Positions 61,130 to 64,000 of a stretch of 64,000 nt of DNA are shown piece after piece. This DNA comes from Corynebacterium lizhenjunii (GTDB lineage Bacteria; Actinomycetota; Actinomycetes; Mycobacteriales; Mycobacteriaceae): assembly GCF_011038655.2 (NCBI RefSeq), contig NZ_CP064954.1, forward strand, positions 2,294,001-2,358,000, given 5' to 3'. Under the pieces are notes generated by a model that did not search any database, was not told the origin of the DNA, and saw only the letters and a program-made list of their open reading frames with translations. Position 1 is the stretch's first letter, and each line of letters starts with the position of its first letter. Both the position numbers and the translations under genes were made by a program.

Positions 61130-61156
61130 AGTGAATTTTTCACGTTTTTATTCACT
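61130..61156. promoter_or_regulatory. inverted repeats upstream of the ABC exporter operon
   Basis: AGTGAA (61130-61135) and TTCACT (61151-61156) are inverted, and GTGAATTTTTCAC lies inside. AGGTTTACCT stands at 61091-61100. This gap holds the operon promoter and probably an operator of a one-component regulator. Confidence 0.45.
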
Positions 61157-61172
61157 AAATTAAGGCCTGTTT

Positions 61173-63002
61173 GTGGACTTATTCAGAATCCTCACCGCGC
61201 GCTCGAAGCCCTATGCCGGATTCGTCATCGCGGTGCTCATTTTGCAGACCCTCTCTGCCGCTGCCACGCTGTACTTGCCGTCGCTGAACGCCAAAATCAT
61301 CGACCGCGGCGTAGCACAGGTGGACATCGACTACATCTGGCGTACCGGGGCCATCATGCTGGCGGTGGCATTTGTGCAGGTAATTACCGCCGTAGCGGCC
61401 GTATGGTTTGGCTCGCGCACCGCCATGGGCGTGGGCCGGGACCTGCGCGGCGCCGTCTTTCGCCGCGTGACGCGCTTTAGCGCCGAGGACCTGGGCCACT
61501 TTGGCACGCCCACACTGATTACTCGCGCTACTAACGACGTCCAGCAAGTCCAGATGGTCTACATGATGATGCTCAACTTCATGGTCACCGCGCCGATTAT
61601 GTCCATCGGTGGCATCATTATGGCCCTGCAGGAAGACCCCGGCATGTCGTGGCTGGTGGCAGTATCGGTGACGGTACTGCTAGCGGCGATCTCAGCGATC
61701 ATCGTCAAGCTCATGCCGCTCTTTCGGGCCTGGCAGGAGAAGCTAGACGCGATGAATGGCACCCTGCGGGAGCAAATTACCGGCATCCGCGTGGTGCGCG
61801 CTTTTGTGCGCGAGGAGCATGAGACGCGCCGTTTTGAGGACGCCAACCAGGACATCACCCAGCTCTCGCTGCGGGTGGGCCAGCTATTTGTGCTGCTCTT
61901 TCCCATCATTACCGTAATTTTGAATGTGGCCACCGGCGCGGTGCTGTGGTTTGGCGGGCACCGCGTGGAAGATGGGCTGGTAGAAGTCGGCTCGCTGACC
62001 GCGTTTTTGCAGTACCTGCTGCAGATTCTGGCCGCGGTGATGATGGGCACCTTCATGGCCATGATGCTTCCGCGTGCAATTATTTGCGCCCGGCGCATCA
62101 CCGAGGTCCTAGAACACACTCCTTCTATCCCGGAGGTCGCCGGGCCGGGCGAGTCGCCGCTGACAAGCCAGACTGGCCAAGCAGGGCAAGCTGGACAAGC
62201 AGGCCAAGCAGGCCAGACTGGTCAAGCTGAACAACCGGCGCACACCAGCCAGGCGGACCAGCCGCGCGGCGACGTCGAATTCCGCGACGTCACCTTCACC
62301 TACGCCGGCGCCGAAGCCCCGGTGCTGCACAACATTAGCTTCCACGCCCGCCCGGGACAGACTACCGCGATTATCGGCGCCACCGGTTCCGGCAAAACCA
62401 CGCTGGTCTCGCTTATCCCCCGGCTCTACCTGCCAACGGCCGGCCAGGTGCTGCTCGGCGGGGAGGATACGGCAAAGCTGGAGCGAGGGGGCATCGTCAA
62501 ACTGGTAAGCATGGTGCCGCAGAAACCGTACCTTTTTAGCGGAACCGTGGCCTCCAACCTGCGGCTAGGCCGCCCCGAAGCCACTGACACCGAACTCTGG
62601 GACGCCCTGCGCGTGGCCCAGGCTGAGTTTGTCACCGACCTGGACATGCCCATTTCCCAGGGCGGCACCAACGTCTCCGGCGGGCAACGCCAGCGCCTGT
62701 CTATCGCCCGGATGCTCGTCGCCCGCCCGGCGGTGTACCTTTTCGATGATTCCTTCTCCGCCCTCGACGTGGTCACCGACGCCAAGGTGCGCGCCGCTTT
62801 CGCCGCGGACCTGCGCACCCGCCAGCCGGAGGCCACCACGATTATCGTGGCGCAGCGCATCAGTTCCATTGAGCACGCCGACCAAATCCTGGTGCTCGAC
62901 GCCGGCGAGATTGTCGCCCGCGGCACCCACGCGCAGCTGCTGGAGACCTCGGAAACCTACCGCGAAATTTATGCCTCGCAAACCACCCAGGAGGTGAAGT
63001 AA
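61173..63002 (+). CDS. ABC exporter half-transporter 1
   Basis: The 609-residue protein fuses six membrane helices (residues 15-310) with an ATPase domain: GATGSGKTTLVSLIPRLY (Walker A), MVPQKPYLFSGTVASNL (Q loop), NVSGGQRQRLSIARMLVARPAVYLFDDSFSALD (signature and Walker B; Asp in place of the catalytic Glu) and IIVAQRISSIEHAD (Gln in place of the switch His). These changes are usual in the degenerate half of heterodimeric exporters. A linker of Gln-Ala-Gly repeats (residues 330-365) joins the domains. GTG start. The next gene overlaps its stop by one base. Confidence 0.9.
   Translation: MDLFRILTARSKPYAGFVIAVLILQTLSAAATLYLPSLNAKIIDRGVAQVDIDYIWRTGAIMLAVAFVQVITAVAAVWFGSRTAMGVGRDLRGAVFRRVTRFSAEDLGHFGTPTLITRATNDVQQVQMVYMMMLNFMVTAPIMSIGGIIMALQEDPGMSWLVAVSVTVLLAAISAIIVKLMPLFRAWQEKLDAMNGTLREQITGIRVVRAFVREEHETRRFEDANQDITQLSLRVGQLFVLLFPIITVILNVATGAVLWFGGHRVEDGLVEVGSLTAFLQYLLQILAAVMMGTFMAMMLPRAIICARRITEVLEHTPSIPEVAGPGESPLTSQTGQAGQAGQAGQAGQTGQAEQPAHTSQADQPRGDVEFRDVTFTYAGAEAPVLHNISFHARPGQTTAIIGATGSGKTTLVSLIPRLYLPTAGQVLLGGEDTAKLERGGIVKLVSMVPQKPYLFSGTVASNLRLGRPEATDTELWDALRVAQAEFVTDLDMPISQGGTNVSGGQRQRLSIARMLVARPAVYLFDDSFSALDVVTDAKVRAAFAADLRTRQPEATTIIVAQRISSIEHADQILVLDAGEIVARGTHAQLLETSETYREIYASQTTQEVK
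62161..62240 (+). repeat. 9-12-bp tandem repeats coding the Gln-Ala-Gly linker
   Basis: Variants of CAAGCAGGC and CAGACTGGC repeat about seven times, giving GQAGQAGQAGQAGQTGQ between membrane and ATPase domains. Confidence 0.75.
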
Positions 63003-64000
63003 TGGCTGAACACAACCTCACCGAAGCCGAAATCCAGCAGCTCGAAGAGGCCACCGCCGGCGATGACTGGTCCGGCTCCGCCCCACGCCAGGCCAAAGCC
63101 TTCTGGCCTTCGGCCGCCCGCTTGCTGGGCCTGCTGGCACCGTTTAAAGCCACCCTGTGGGCGATTGCGGCGATGAACCTGTTCAGCGTGTTGCTGGCGG
63201 TGTACGCGCCGAAGGTCATGGGCCGGGCCACGGACGTGATTTTTTCTGGCGTGATCTCCAAGAACCTTCCCGCGGGAATTACCGCCCAGCAAGCCGTCGA
63301 CGGCCTGCGCGCCGCAGGGCAGCACCGCTTTGCGGACATGGCCGCTGCGATGGAGCTACACCCCGGCTTCGGTATTGATTTTGAGCGCCTAGCACGCCTG
63401 ATTGCCGTGGTCATTGCCATGTACGTGGTCTCTGCGCTATTCCAGTGGTGGCAGGGTTACCTGCTCAACGCGATTGTCATGCGCGCGGTCTTTGACCTGC
63501 GCCAGCGCATAGAGGCCAAGGTGCATTCTCTACCGCTGAGTTATTTTGACACCAATTCGCGCGGGGATTTGCTTTCGCGCACCACCAACGACGCCGATAA
63601 TATTCAGACCGCCCTGCAGCAGGCCGTGTCGCAGATTTTGTACAACGTGCTGATGGTGGCCGGCATTACCGTGATGATGTTTAGCGTCTCCTGGCAGCTG
63701 GCGTTGGTTGCGCTGCTGGCGCTGCCGCTGACTGCGCTGGTGGTGGGCGTGATTGGCTCGCGTTCCCAGAAGCAGTTCACCCAGCAGTGGAAGTCCACCG
63801 GTTTGCTCAATGGCCAGGTGGAGGAGTCTTTTTCTGGCCATAACCTGGCGGTAATCTTCGGGCGCATGGACGCGATGACGGCCCAATTCGACGAGCATAA
63901 TGAGCAGCTTTTCCGCTCTGCGTCGCTGGCGCAGTTCCTGGCGGGCATCATGATGCCGATTATGCAGTTCGTTTCTTATCTGTCGTATGTGGTTATTGCG
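63002..64000 (+). CDS. ABC exporter half-transporter 2 (cut by window end)
   Basis: The visible 333 residues are the N-terminal membrane domain of an ABC exporter: LLGLLAPFKATLWAIAAMNLFSVLLAVYAPKVMGRATDVIF, a helical loop, then LIAVVIAMYVVSALFQWWQGYLLNAIVMRAVFDLRQRIEAKVHSLPLSYFDTNSRGDLLSRTTNDADNIQTALQQ, which is the classic intracellular-loop signature. AGGAGG precedes its ATG, which overlaps the stop of half-transporter 1. It should hold the consensus ATPase site of the pair. The ATPase domain lies beyond the window. Confidence 0.9.
   Translation, partial: MAEHNLTEAEIQQLEEATAGDDWSGSAPRQAKAFWPSAARLLGLLAPFKATLWAIAAMNLFSVLLAVYAPKVMGRATDVIFSGVISKNLPAGITAQQAVDGLRAAGQHRFADMAAAMELHPGFGIDFERLARLIAVVIAMYVVSALFQWWQGYLLNAIVMRAVFDLRQRIEAKVHSLPLSYFDTNSRGDLLSRTTNDADNIQTALQQAVSQILYNVLMVAGITVMMFSVSWQLALVALLALPLTALVVGVIGSRSQKQFTQQWKSTGLLNGQVEESFSGHNLAVIFGRMDAMTAQFDEHNEQLFRSASLAQFLAGIMMPIMQFVSYLSYVVIA

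Overview
The window reads as a chromosome segment of a Corynebacterium. The evidence is the gene content and order familiar from C. glutamicum (ackA-pta, purA, fba, an RNA methyltransferase next to pyrE, clpB, dnaK-grpE-dnaJ-hspR, cysN-cysD-cysH), HspR (HAIR) and SigH-type heat-shock promoters, a McbR-type operator, many apparently leaderless promoters and high G+C content. The species cannot be named from sequence alone.

Layout. 1-3.5 kb: a small membrane protein, a 57-residue ORF and the acetate operon pta-ackA. 3.7-7.1 kb: a lower-G+C accessory islet with hicAB (hicA shortened), an ElaA-type acetyltransferase, a broken reading frame and an AIPR abortive-infection gene. 7.2-18.9 kb: an unusual purT homologue, then two very large paralogous surface proteins with repeat arrays and a shared non-LPxTG membrane anchor. 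19.3-31.3 kb: purA, gltS, a DUF222-HNH protein, a FUSC-type membrane protein, fba, a yefM-yoeB module, a GH76-like protein, a TrmH-type methyltransferase and pyrE. 31.4-36.5 kb: a membrane protein, a rhodanese-like protein and clpB. 36.7-37.6 kb: a tandem pair of small amphipathic peptide genes. 37.7-42.8 kb: a flavohemoprotein-like protein, a nitrilase-family hydrolase, a DUF1023-type alpha/beta hydrolase with a small partner, and an MFS exporter. 43.1-47.8 kb: the heat-shock operon. 48.5-57.2 kb: putA, an MFS protein, an AI-2E-type permease, a nucleosidase and a second DUF222-HNH protein. 57.4-64 kb: cysHDN facing a truncated ferredoxin-reductase-like gene across a McbR box, then a heterodimeric ABC exporter cut by the window end.

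How the genes work together. pta-ackA interconvert acetyl-CoA and acetate. dnaK-grpE-dnaJ, clpB and hspR form one disaggregation regulon with matching SigH promoters and HAIR operators. cysDN activate sulfate and cysH reduces it. The two ABC half-transporters form one exporter.

The most unusual signal is a short non-palindromic motif with core GGGGGCATCGGCA. It recurs 15 times exactly, and about forty times as the 8-base core, on both strands, in genes and between them. Where it lies in a gene it is read mostly as LADAP or GGIGKL. It sits beside several stop codons and is missing from the likely acquired genes. It behaves like an uptake-signal-type or dispersed micro-repeat. Second are the twin peptide genes, each followed by a conserved convergent promoter, which resembles type I toxin-antitoxin or bacteriocin loci. 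Third are DnaA-box-like TTATCCACA elements at matching positions upstream of both DUF222-HNH genes and of the DUF1023 gene pair.
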